Position numbers and translations under genes: made by a program
Shown: positions 51,314 through 59,001 of the stretch, in pieces
Layout: each line of letters begins with the position of its first letter
Position numbering within the stretch: the first letter of the stretch is position 1
Origin: Acidobacteriota bacterium
Lineage (GTDB): Bacteria > Acidobacteriota > Vicinamibacteria > Vicinamibacterales > SCN-69-37
Direction: 5' to 3'
Length of the DNA: 64,000 nucleotides
Assembly: GCA_016716905.1 (NCBI GenBank)
Contig: JADJUS010000004.1
Coordinates: 868,001 to 932,000 of the forward strand
Notes under the pieces: model-generated
What the model was told of the DNA's origin: nothing
Database searches by the model: none
Seen by the model: only the letters and a program-made list of their open reading frames with translations

Positions 51314-52659
51314 CTGCACACGAACTCGTGCCCCCCGCCCCCACCACCCTGGAGCAGACGGGCCTTGCCGCCGAGTTCGTCACGCAACTCGTGCTCAAGA
51401 CCCTGGATGCCCGTACAGAACTGCAGGCCACGCAGGTGGTGGAAGAAACGGGCCTCGAACTGTCGGTCATCGAGCCCATTCTCGAGGCGTTGAAACTGCA
51501 GCACCTGTGCGAGATTGTCGCCAGCGCCGGCGCGGCGCTGTGCTTCCGGTACCGCATTACTCCACGGGGCCGCGAACGCGCAGACGAATACCTGAGCCGC
51601 AGCCGGTACGTCGGCGTGGCTCCGGTGACGCTCGAACAGTACCGGTCCTACATGGAGGGGTTCTGGGTCCGCACGCGGGTTCGGCGCATCTCGCCCGAGC
51701 GGGTCCGGGAGGCGCTGGCCCACCTTGTGCTGCGCGAGTCGGTGATCGATCAACTCGGCGCCGCCATGAATTCGAGCCGCGCGTTGTTCGTCTACGGGCC
51801 TCCCGGCAATGGGAAGACCGTCACGTCTCAGGCGCTGGGCCGCCTGCTCGATGAGGACATCTGGATCCCGCACGCGATCGAGGTGCGGGGCAGCCTGATT
51901 CAGGTCTTCGATCCCATCAACCACCATGTTCGCCCGCTCGACGACGTCTCCCGTGGGATGGATCAGGTGTTTCGCCACGACCGGCGCTGGGTGCGGTGCC
52001 GGCGGCCCGCGGTGACGGTCGGCGGCGAGCTGACACTCGAGGCGCTGGACCTGTCACCGGCTGGGTCGGGTGGATTTTATCGGGCACCTGTCCAGCTCGT
52101 GGCCAACGGCGGGCTGCTCGTGATCGACGACTTCGGTCGCCAGCGAGACGGGCCGGCGGCCTTCCTCAACCGGTGGATCGCGCCACTCGAGTCGCGTGTC
52201 GATCACCTGACGCTCCAGTCGGGCCAGACCGCGGAGGTGCCGTTCATGGTCCTGCCGGTGTTCGCGACAAACCTCAGGCCGGCCGAGCTGCTTGATGAGG
52301 CGTTCCTCCGGCGCATTCACTACAAAGTGTTCCTGCCGAATCCCACCCCTGACGAGCTGGCGGCCATCTTCAGCCACTGCTGCGCCGAGCAGGGCATCGC
52401 ATACGAGCCGCAGCTGGTGGACTACCTGCTGGAGCACATCTACCTGCCGCGCCAAATCGTGATGCGCTGCTGCCAGCCGCGCGACCTGATCGATCACGCA
52501 CTGGCGATGGCCCAGTACCTCGATGAACCCCGGGCCCTGACACGACGCCTGCTCGAGTTCGCGTGCGCGGGGTACTTCATCGACGAACCCGGCGGTGAGC
52601 GAGCCATCGGCGGCGTGGCGCCGCCCACGGGCCGGACCGCCATCGTCCAACACGCCTGA
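51310..52659 (+). CDS. AAA+ ATPase at the end of the tad operon
   Basis: 449 residues from a TTG overlapping the TPR stop (TTGA); the frame is open to 51259, but coupling favours the TTG. N-terminal helical part with a winged-helix look (ELQATQVVEETGLELSVIEPIL, residues about 20-85), then an AAA+ core: Walker A GPPGNGKT (163-170), Walker B LLVIDDFG (about 270), a sensor region VLPVFATNL and an Arg-finger region DEAFLRRIHYKVFLP. It is not a standard Tad component. The role is unknown; remodelling of the machine or control of its expression are options. Confidence 0.75.
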   Translation: MTAHELVPPAPTTLEQTGLAAEFVTQLVLKTLDARTELQATQVVEETGLELSVIEPILEALKLQHLCEIVASAGAALCFRYRITPRGRERADEYLSRSRYVGVAPVTLEQYRSYMEGFWVRTRVRRISPERVREALAHLVLRESVIDQLGAAMNSSRALFVYGPPGNGKTVTSQALGRLLDEDIWIPHAIEVRGSLIQVFDPINHHVRPLDDVSRGMDQVFRHDRRWVRCRRPAVTVGGELTLEALDLSPAGSGGFYRAPVQLVANGGLLVIDDFGRQRDGPAAFLNRWIAPLESRVDHLTLQSGQTAEVPFMVLPVFATNLRPAELLDEAFLRRIHYKVFLPNPTPDELAAIFSHCCAEQGIAYEPQLVDYLLEHIYLPRQIVMRCCQPRDLIDHALAMAQYLDEPRALTRRLLEFACAGYFIDEPGGERAIGGVAPPTGRTAIVQHA

Positions 52660-52684
52660 ACACCCAGCACTCCTGCGGCGCGCG

Positions 52685-52747
52685 AAAACGACCTCTGAGG
52701 TAGTTTTCTGTACACACCACCTCGAAAACTACCTCAGAGGTCGTTTT
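52685..52747. repeat. Hairpin repeat, family 1, copy C
   Basis: Perfect 24-base inverted repeat: arms 52685-52708 and 52724-52747, loop of 15 bases. It has the family core AACGACCTCTGAGGT, but the right half of each arm palindrome changed to TAGTTTTC. Both arms carry the change, so the long stem stays perfect while each arm is no longer a perfect palindrome. It lies between the tad operon end and the DPP-IV gene promoter. Confidence 0.92.
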
Positions 52748-52760
52748 GGCTCCTTTGCGC

Positions 52761-52782
52761 TATAGTTCGCTTGCCCAAGGAG
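52761..52782 (+). promoter_or_regulatory. -10 box and ribosome site of the DPP-IV-like gene
   Basis: TATAGT (52761-52766) begins 14 bases after hairpin copy C, so a -35 box would fall inside the hairpin's right arm. AAGGAG (52777-52782) precedes the ATG at 52789 and fixes the start. Confidence 0.55.
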
Positions 52783-52788
52783 CCCGCT

Positions 52789-55503
52789 ATGAAATACCTG
52801 TTCCGTCTCGTCCCGATTCTCGTGTTTGCGGCGTTTGCCGCGCCCCTGTCCATGGAGGCCCAGCAGGCCCCGTCGGCATCAATGTCCACCACGGCGACCG
52901 CCGGCCGTGAACTTCCCAAGCCCAACTACGACCTCGCCTTTCGCTGGACGTCCACCAAGGTGGGCAAGTACGTCTTCAGCACTGCGGTGACGCCGAACTG
53001 GCTCGAGTTCAGCGATCGCTTCTGGTACCAGTACGAGACACCGGCCGGCATGAAGTGGTGGATGGTGGACCCGGTCAAGAAGACGAAGACGCCGGTATTC
53101 GAGAACGCCAAGCTGGCCGCACAGCTCACGCGCATCCTGCGCACGCCGTATGACTCGGAGCATCTGCCTGTGACGCAGTTGCGGTTCTTCGACAACGACA
53201 CGAAGATCCGGTTCAGCGTGTCGCTGCCGCGCGAATCGCGCGTCGTGACGTCCTCGGGTGCCGAAATGAACGGCATGACGCTGACCGAGGCGGAGATTCG
53301 GCAGCAGCAGCAGGGCGGGCGTGGAGGCCGTGGCGGTGGCCGCGGTGGCGACCAGGGTGGCCGCGCGGGAGGCGCCGGTGCGACGACACCGACCGGCAAC
53401 AAGACATGGTGGCTTGAGTACGACATCGCCACGGGTAACGTGGTGCTCAACGAGAAGTACGAGCCCGAGCCAGCCACGCCGGCATGGGCGCAGGTGTCGC
53501 CCGACAAGCAGACCATCCTTTTCGCTCGCGGCCAGAACCTCTTCATGATGGACGCGGCCAACTACGCCGTCGCGCAGAAGACACCGAACGCGCCCACGGT
53601 CACCGAAGTGCAACTCACCACCGACGGTGAAGAAAACTATGGCTACGCGCCCACGCAGCAGGGTGGCCAGGACGAAGACGAGCAGGACCAGGGCGGCGGT
53701 GGCCGAGGCGGCCAGACCACGCAGGGCGCCGCTGCGGCGGGCCACGAAAACGACAAGAAGTTCGGCCCGCGTCGTCGCTCCGTCGGCATCTCATGGTCGC
53801 AGGACCACAAGAAGTTTTCCCTGCAGCGCACCGACTCGCGCAAGGTGGGGGACCTGTGGGTGATCAATTCGCTCGCGAATCCGCGCCCGCGCCTCGAGAC
53901 CTACAAGTACGGCATGCCGGGCGAAGCCAACCAGCCCCAGTCTGAACTCCAGGTATTCGACATCGCGTCACGCAAGCCGCTCAAGCTCATGACCGAGGCG
54001 TTCAAGGACCAGAACCTCGGGTCGTCTTCAATGGCGCTCACCAACCTGCAGCGCCTGAAGAATGACACCGCCACGCGCTGGATCACACCAGCCGGCGACA
54101 AGATGCTCTACACGCGGCTGAGCCGCGACCAGAAGCGGTTCGATGTGGTGGAAGCCGATACGACGACCGGCGAAGCGCGCGTGGTGGTGGCCGAACGGCT
54201 CAACACCTACATCGAGAGCCAGCCCATTCGCCTCATCACCAACGCAACGGGTGGAAAGGAACTCATTCACTGGTCCGAGCGTGACGGATGGGGACAGTAC
54301 TACCTCTATGACTACAAGGGAACGCTGATTCGGCAGCTCACCCAGGGCGAATTCGTCAACACCGGCATCGTCGGCGTGGACGAAAAGAGCCGCCTCATGT
54401 TTGTGCATGCCGTGGGCCGCGAAAAGGGTGAAGACCCCTACTTCCAGCACCTCTATCGCGTGAACCTCGACACGGGCGACATGAAACTCGTGACGCCCGG
54501 CAATGGGTCGCACTCGGCGACGATGAACGACAAGGCGACGTTTGCGGTGGACAACTGGTCGCGCATCGACATGGCGCCTGAGTCGGTGCTGTATGACTCG
54601 CTCGGCAACAAGGTGATGGACCTTGAGAAGACCGACGTCTCCTCGCTGCTCGCCGCCGGCTTCAAATATCCCGAGGCGTTCACCGTCAAGGCCGACGATG
54701 GCGTGACGGATTTGTATGGCGTGATGTACAAGCCGTTCGACTTCGACCCGGCGAAGCGGTACCCGATCATCGAATATGTCTACCCTGGTCCGCAGACCGA
54801 GAGCGTGACCAAGACGTTTTCGCCGCGCCAGGCCAACGTGATGCTGGCGCAGTTCGGGTTCATCGTCATTGAAGTCGGAAACCGCGGCGGCAATCCGCAG
54901 CGGTCGAAGTGGTACCACAACTTCGGCTACGGCAACCTGCGCGACTACGGATTGGCCGACAAGAAGGCGGCCGTGGAGCAGTTGGCCAAGCGGCATCCCT
55001 GGATCGATCCGAACCTGGTTGGCATCTACGGCCACTCGGGCGGCGGGTTCATGTCCACGGCGGCGATGTTCGTCTATCCCGACTTCTTCAAGGTGGCCGT
55101 GTCCACCTCAGGCAACCACGACAACAGCGTGTACAACCGCGCGTGGAGTGAAAAACACGATGGCGTGAAGGAAATCGAGAAGGACGGTCAGGTCACGTTC
55201 GAATACGACATCGACAAGAACCAGGACCTGGCCAAGAATCTGAAGGGCAAGTTGCTGCTGATGACCGGCGACATCGACAACAACGTGCACCCGGCGGGCA
55301 CCTATCGCGTGGTGGACGCGCTCATCAGGGCCAACAAGCGGTTCGACTTCCACATCATTCCCGGTAAGCGGCACGGGTACGCGGACGCAGGCGACTGGTC
55401 CGCGGCGATGCGGGCCGACTACTTCTGCCGCTATCTCCTTGGGTGGGCGCCGACAGATGCCGACATCATGGAGTTGCAGCGAGAGGTGGCAATCCGCCGG
55501 TGA
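52789..55503 (+). CDS. Secreted DPP-IV-like S9 peptidase
   Basis: 904 residues with a signal peptide (cleavage near MEA-QQ). The N-terminal beta-propeller is interrupted by Gln/Gly/Arg tracts (about 170-195 and 295-315). The C-terminal catalytic domain has Ser750 (YGHSGGGF), Asp830 in DIDNNVH and His862 (KRHGYAD), the dipeptidyl peptidase IV pattern. It would release N-terminal dipeptides in the periplasm or outside. The PD40 propeller gene follows 8 bases after the stop. Confidence 0.93.
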   Translation: MKYLFRLVPILVFAAFAAPLSMEAQQAPSASMSTTATAGRELPKPNYDLAFRWTSTKVGKYVFSTAVTPNWLEFSDRFWYQYETPAGMKWWMVDPVKKTKTPVFENAKLAAQLTRILRTPYDSEHLPVTQLRFFDNDTKIRFSVSLPRESRVVTSSGAEMNGMTLTEAEIRQQQQGGRGGRGGGRGGDQGGRAGGAGATTPTGNKTWWLEYDIATGNVVLNEKYEPEPATPAWAQVSPDKQTILFARGQNLFMMDAANYAVAQKTPNAPTVTEVQLTTDGEENYGYAPTQQGGQDEDEQDQGGGGRGGQTTQGAAAAGHENDKKFGPRRRSVGISWSQDHKKFSLQRTDSRKVGDLWVINSLANPRPRLETYKYGMPGEANQPQSELQVFDIASRKPLKLMTEAFKDQNLGSSSMALTNLQRLKNDTATRWITPAGDKMLYTRLSRDQKRFDVVEADTTTGEARVVVAERLNTYIESQPIRLITNATGGKELIHWSERDGWGQYYLYDYKGTLIRQLTQGEFVNTGIVGVDEKSRLMFVHAVGREKGEDPYFQHLYRVNLDTGDMKLVTPGNGSHSATMNDKATFAVDNWSRIDMAPESVLYDSLGNKVMDLEKTDVSSLLAAGFKYPEAFTVKADDGVTDLYGVMYKPFDFDPAKRYPIIEYVYPGPQTESVTKTFSPRQANVMLAQFGFIVIEVGNRGGNPQRSKWYHNFGYGNLRDYGLADKKAAVEQLAKRHPWIDPNLVGIYGHSGGGFMSTAAMFVYPDFFKVAVSTSGNHDNSVYNRAWSEKHDGVKEIEKDGQVTFEYDIDKNQDLAKNLKGKLLLMTGDIDNNVHPAGTYRVVDALIRANKRFDFHIIPGKRHGYADAGDWSAAMRADYFCRYLLGWAPTDADIMELQREVAIRR

Positions 55504-55511
55504 GTGTCCGG

Positions 55512-56486
55512 ATGCAGAAACGACCTCAGAGGTCGTTTCCAGAGCCGGCAGTGGGGAAACGATCTCTGAGGTCGTTTCTGACGTCGTTCCTCCCCGCGGC
55601 CGGCGCGGTCATCCTTGTGGTCGCCGCCCTGATCTACTGGGGCGGCGGCGCCAGTCCGACTGCGCCGGCGACCATCCGTGACGGGGCGCCCGCGTGGTCG
55701 CCCGACGGCAAACAGCTCGCGTTTTACTCAGAGGTCGGCGGTAAACCCGCCGACCTCTTCGTGATGGACGCGACCGGCCTCAATGTCCGGCAACTGACCG
55801 ACACCCCCGAGTCCGAAGGCTACCCGGCCTGGTCGCCCGATGGCCGACAGATCGCCTTCGAATCACACACGGCCGACGGCAACTTCGACGTGTACGTGAT
55901 GAACGCCGACGGCTCCAATGTGCGCCGCCTGACTCGCGAGGCGAGGCGCGACGTTGGGCCTGCGTGGTCGCCTGATGGCACGAAGATCGCCTTCATGTCG
56001 GATCGCGATGGCAAGGAATTCAACCTCTATTGGATGAACGCCGACGGTTCCGGTGTGGAGCTCTTGACCTCGGGCGAAACCGACTGGTTTCCTCAGTTCT
56101 CACCGGACGGCCGCCGGATCGCTTTTCACCGCTGGAGTGACGTCCACGTCATCGACCTTGACGACCGGAAGCCGGTGCGGCTGACCGTGGATCCCGACAA
56201 CGGGATGTACCCGTCCTGGTCGCCAGATGGCACGCGACTCACGTTCATGAGCCGGCGGGGAGGCCCAACCTCCATTTTCACCATGAATGCCGACGGCACG
56301 AACCAGCAGGAACTGGTGCGTCTGGCCACCGGGAGCGCCATCGACCCCCGCTGGTCGCCGGACGGCAAGACGATTGCCTTTGTGAGCGTCCCCGAGCAGG
56401 CGGCCTCCGAGGCACAAGCGGCGGCCCAGAGCCGATTGCTCTACACCGTCAATGTTGAGACAAAGACCATCGCCCGCCTGAGATAG
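55512..56486 (+). CDS. TolB-like PD40 beta-propeller protein, membrane-anchored
   Basis: 324 residues. One membrane helix (about residues 30-45, VILVVAALIYW) precedes six PD40 repeats with the motif WSPDGxxIAF, as in TolB. The first 23 codons are made by hairpin copy D: the translated repeats give RPQRSF and KRSLRSF. A GTG at 55551 could start a shorter form. It lies downstream of the DPP-IV gene and may share its transcript. Partners are unknown. Confidence 0.82.
   Translation: MQKRPQRSFPEPAVGKRSLRSFLTSFLPAAGAVILVVAALIYWGGGASPTAPATIRDGAPAWSPDGKQLAFYSEVGGKPADLFVMDATGLNVRQLTDTPESEGYPAWSPDGRQIAFESHTADGNFDVYVMNADGSNVRRLTREARRDVGPAWSPDGTKIAFMSDRDGKEFNLYWMNADGSGVELLTSGETDWFPQFSPDGRRIAFHRWSDVHVIDLDDRKPVRLTVDPDNGMYPSWSPDGTRLTFMSRRGGPTSIFTMNADGTNQQELVRLATGSAIDPRWSPDGKTIAFVSVPEQAASEAQAAAQSRLLYTVNVETKTIARLR
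55515..55580. repeat. Hairpin repeat, family 1, copy D, overlapping a gene start
   Basis: Arms 55515-55540 and 55555-55580, 26 bases with one G/T mismatch (GACCTC against GATCTC in the core), loop of 14 bases. It starts 3 bases after the ATG of the PD40 gene and is read through in frame. On the RNA it would fold right across the initiation region and could lower translation. Confidence 0.9.
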
Positions 56487-56489
56487 ATA

Positions 56490-56505
56490 ATGAGACTTGT
56501 CTCAT
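56490..56505. promoter_or_regulatory. Palindromic operator-like site upstream of feoA
   Basis: ATGAGAC-TT-GTCTCAT is a perfect 7+7 palindrome. GATAAT (56486-56491) overlaps its left edge and could be a -10 box. It sits directly before the iron uptake genes, so binding by a Fur- or DtxR-type iron repressor is likely; the exact regulator cannot be told. Confidence 0.6.
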
Positions 56506-56536
56506 CTTAGTGATAGGATCCTCGGCGGAGCCGATC

Positions 56537-56791
56537 GTGACCGCCGCGCCTGCCACCCCCATTTCTCTCTGTGACCTCGCCGTCGGCGATATCGCGCGGT
56601 TGCATGAGGCGCGGCTCGATCCTGAAGCCTGCCACCAGTTGCGCTCGCTCGGCTTGACCGAATCGTGCCAGCTCCGCCTCTGCAAAACTGGGGAACCCTG
56701 CATCGTCCAGGTCCGGTCCACGCGGATTGGCATTTCCGGCTCTGTGGCCCGACACATCTTTGTGGTGCCGCTGCCTGCCGGCGCGAGTTGA
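56537..56791 (+). CDS. feoA: Ferrous iron transport protein A
   Basis: 84 residues with the SH3-like FeoA fold: SLCDLAVGDIARLHEARLD, LRSLGLTESCQLRLCKTGEP, IVQVRSTRIGISGSVARHIFV. FeoA is a cytoplasmic partner of FeoB. The frame is open to a GTG at 56510, but that start lies too close to the operator and lacks a ribosome site, while GGAG precedes the GTG at 56537. It ends one base before feoB. Confidence 0.9.
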   Translation: MTAAPATPISLCDLAVGDIARLHEARLDPEACHQLRSLGLTESCQLRLCKTGEPCIVQVRSTRIGISGSVARHIFVVPLPAGAS

Positions 56792-56792
56792 G

Positions 56793-58748
56793 ATGAGTGC
56801 GTCCTCGGTGGCGCTGCTCGGGAATCCCAACACCGGCAAAACCACACTTTTTAATCGTCTCTGCGGCGCCCGCGCCAAAACCTCGAACTTCCCGGGAACG
56901 ACCACGGCCATGCGTGTGGGCCGCAGCCAGGTGGGCTCTGATTCCATCGAGGTCATCGATCTTCCAGGCCTGTACTCGTTGCAGGGTGAGTCGCCCGAGG
57001 CCGCCATTGTCCGCGGCGTCCTGCGCGGCGCCGCCGATTCGCGGCCGTCCGCGGTGATCGCGCTCGTTGACGCATCCAACCTCTTCCGCAATCTCGTACT
57101 CGTCGGCGAACTTCTCACGTTTGATGAGCCGGTCGTTGTGGCGCTCAACATGGTGGACATCGCCGAGCGCACGGGACTGCGCCTTGACGTGCCGACGCTT
57201 TCGCGGCGCCTCGGGGTGCCGGTTGTGCCAATGGTGGCGTCGAAGGGCATCGGCCTTGATGGCCTGCGTACCATCATCGCGTCGCTGGCTACGGGCGCAA
57301 CTGCGCGGGTGCGGCCGCCCGACCTGCCGCCTTCCGGCGCCACCCTTGAGCAGTTCACAGCGTGGACAGACGATGTGCTGAATGATGCGTATCCGGGCGG
57401 CGCACCGGCCGCCGCGCTGGACGCGCGGACCGAACGCATCGATCGGGTCCTGACGCATCCGTTGTCCGGCACTCTGGTGTTCCTGGCCGTGATGGGCGCG
57501 TTGTTCTGGACGCTGTTTGAACTCGCCACGGTGCCGATGGACCTGATCGAGCTCACGTTCGGCTACCTGGGCGCCGGTGTGAGTTCGGTGTTGCCTGCCG
57601 GCGCGATTCGAGACCTCCTCATTGACGGCGTGATTGGCGGCATTGCCGGCACGGTGGTGTTCCTGCCGCAGATCTGCCTGCTGTTCTTCATGATCAGCCT
57701 GCTCGAAGACACAGGCTACCTGGCGCGCGCGGCGTTCGTGAACGATCGGATTTTTCGCCGGTTCGGACTACCTGGGCAGGCGTTTGTGCCCCTGCTCACC
57801 GCACACGCGTGCGCGTTGCCGGCCATCATGAGTACGCGGCTGATTCCCGATCGGCGCGATCGCCTGGCGACGATCATGGTGGCGCCGTTCATGAGTTGTT
57901 CGGCGCGTCTGCCTGTCTACATCCTGCTGACCGGATTGTTGTTTGCCGACCGTCCCGCGCTGGCCGGCCTCGCGTTTGCGGGCTGCTACCTGCTCGGTTC
58001 GGCGGCTGCGTTTTTCAGCGCGTGGCTGTTCGGCAAGACCGCGCTCAAGGGCACCCCGCGGCCGATGGTGCTGGAACTACCCAGCTACAAGCGGCCGTCA
58101 TTCACCAACGCGCTGCTCACGGCCAGGGATCAAGGTCAGGCGTTCCTCCAGACCGCGGGCACGGTCATCGTCGCCATTTGCGTGGTGATGTGGTGGCTGA
58201 GTGCGTATCCCAAGGTGGATGCGCCTGTCGAAGCGGTCGAGTTGCGCCAGGCCGCCGAAACCGCGGCGGCCCCTGCGGTGGCCGACGAACTTCGGACGCG
58301 CGCTGACGTGATTCAGGCCAAGGCAGAGCAGTCGGGCAGCTTCGCCGGCATCATGGGCCGGACGATTCAGCCTGTGTTCCAGCCGCTCGGCTATGACTGG
58401 CAGCTGACGGTGGGTGTGCTCACCAGTTTCCTGGCGCGCGAAGTGTTTGTGTCCACCATGTCGGTGATTGTGGGCGGCGGGGCAGAGGCGGAACCCGATG
58501 AAGGCGTGCGTCGGCGCATTCGGACCATGACGAGAGATGACGGGTCGCTGGTGTTCACGCGCGCGACTGCCGCGTCCGCGCTCATCTTCTTTGTGCTCGC
58601 GATGCAGTGCCTGCCCACGCTTGCGGTGACCCGCAAGGAGACCGGCAAGGCGAAGTACGCGGTGGTGCAACTCGCCTACATGTCGGGCCTGGCGTATGTG
58701 ACCGCGCTCGTGGTGTATCAGTCGATGCGGGCGATGGGGATCAGCTGA
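56793..58748 (+). CDS. feoB: Ferrous iron transporter FeoB
   Basis: 651 residues. N-terminal G domain with GNPNTGKTT (G1), IDLPGLYSL (G3) and LNMVD (G4), then the membrane permease: LPQICLLFFMISLLEDTGYLARAAF, LLTAHACALPAIMSTR, FMSCSARLPVY. It takes up Fe(II). It is shorter than the roughly 770 residues of the E. coli protein, mainly in the spacer and C-terminus. It overlaps the small Cys protein (TGATG). Confidence 0.95.
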   Translation: MSASSVALLGNPNTGKTTLFNRLCGARAKTSNFPGTTTAMRVGRSQVGSDSIEVIDLPGLYSLQGESPEAAIVRGVLRGAADSRPSAVIALVDASNLFRNLVLVGELLTFDEPVVVALNMVDIAERTGLRLDVPTLSRRLGVPVVPMVASKGIGLDGLRTIIASLATGATARVRPPDLPPSGATLEQFTAWTDDVLNDAYPGGAPAAALDARTERIDRVLTHPLSGTLVFLAVMGALFWTLFELATVPMDLIELTFGYLGAGVSSVLPAGAIRDLLIDGVIGGIAGTVVFLPQICLLFFMISLLEDTGYLARAAFVNDRIFRRFGLPGQAFVPLLTAHACALPAIMSTRLIPDRRDRLATIMVAPFMSCSARLPVYILLTGLLFADRPALAGLAFAGCYLLGSAAAFFSAWLFGKTALKGTPRPMVLELPSYKRPSFTNALLTARDQGQAFLQTAGTVIVAICVVMWWLSAYPKVDAPVEAVELRQAAETAAAPAVADELRTRADVIQAKAEQSGSFAGIMGRTIQPVFQPLGYDWQLTVGVLTSFLAREVFVSTMSVIVGGGAEAEPDEGVRRRIRTMTRDDGSLVFTRATAASALIFFVLAMQCLPTLAVTRKETGKAKYAVVQLAYMSGLAYVTALVVYQSMRAMGIS

Positions 58749-58957
58749 TGGGCTGGCAGGACTGGCTCGTCACTGCCGTGGCCGGCCTGGCCGCAGCCAT
58801 CGTCTTCTGGCGGACGATTGGGTCGTGGAGAGACTCGAAGCCCGGGTCGCCAGTCTCACCCGCATGTGACGGGTGCGCGGTCGCGGAGGCCGCGAGATCG
58901 AGTAGTGGCCGAACTGACGGAAGTGCCGGAACTGAGGAACTGCCGAGATCTCGGTGA
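58748..58957 (+). CDS. Small FeoB-associated Cys-containing membrane protein
   Basis: 69 residues: one N-terminal helix (WLVTAVAGLAAAIVFW) and ACDGCA, like the small Cys-rich proteins encoded after feoB in many bacteria. The start overlaps the feoB stop. The Ser/Arg/Gly-rich C-terminal 20 residues are encoded by the left arm of a large inverted repeat, so that tail may be non-native. Confidence 0.75.
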   Translation: MGWQDWLVTAVAGLAAAIVFWRTIGSWRDSKPGSPVSPACDGCAVAEAARSSSGRTDGSAGTEELPRSR

Positions 58958-58993
58958 GTTCAGTTCCGCCAGTCCCGCCAGTTCCGCCACTAC
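58902..58993. repeat. Imperfect 92-base inverted repeat with GGAACTG units
   Basis: The arms are inverted around the perfect palindrome CCGAGATCTCGG (58943-58954). Left from GTAGTGGCCGAACTGACGG and right back from CCGCCACTAC match at most positions with a short gap. The arms are built of repeated GGAACTG-like words. It spans the end of the small feo gene and the gap to the convergent propeller gene, so it could terminate both transcripts. Confidence 0.8.
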
Positions 58994-59001
58994 CCCAATG
59001 A

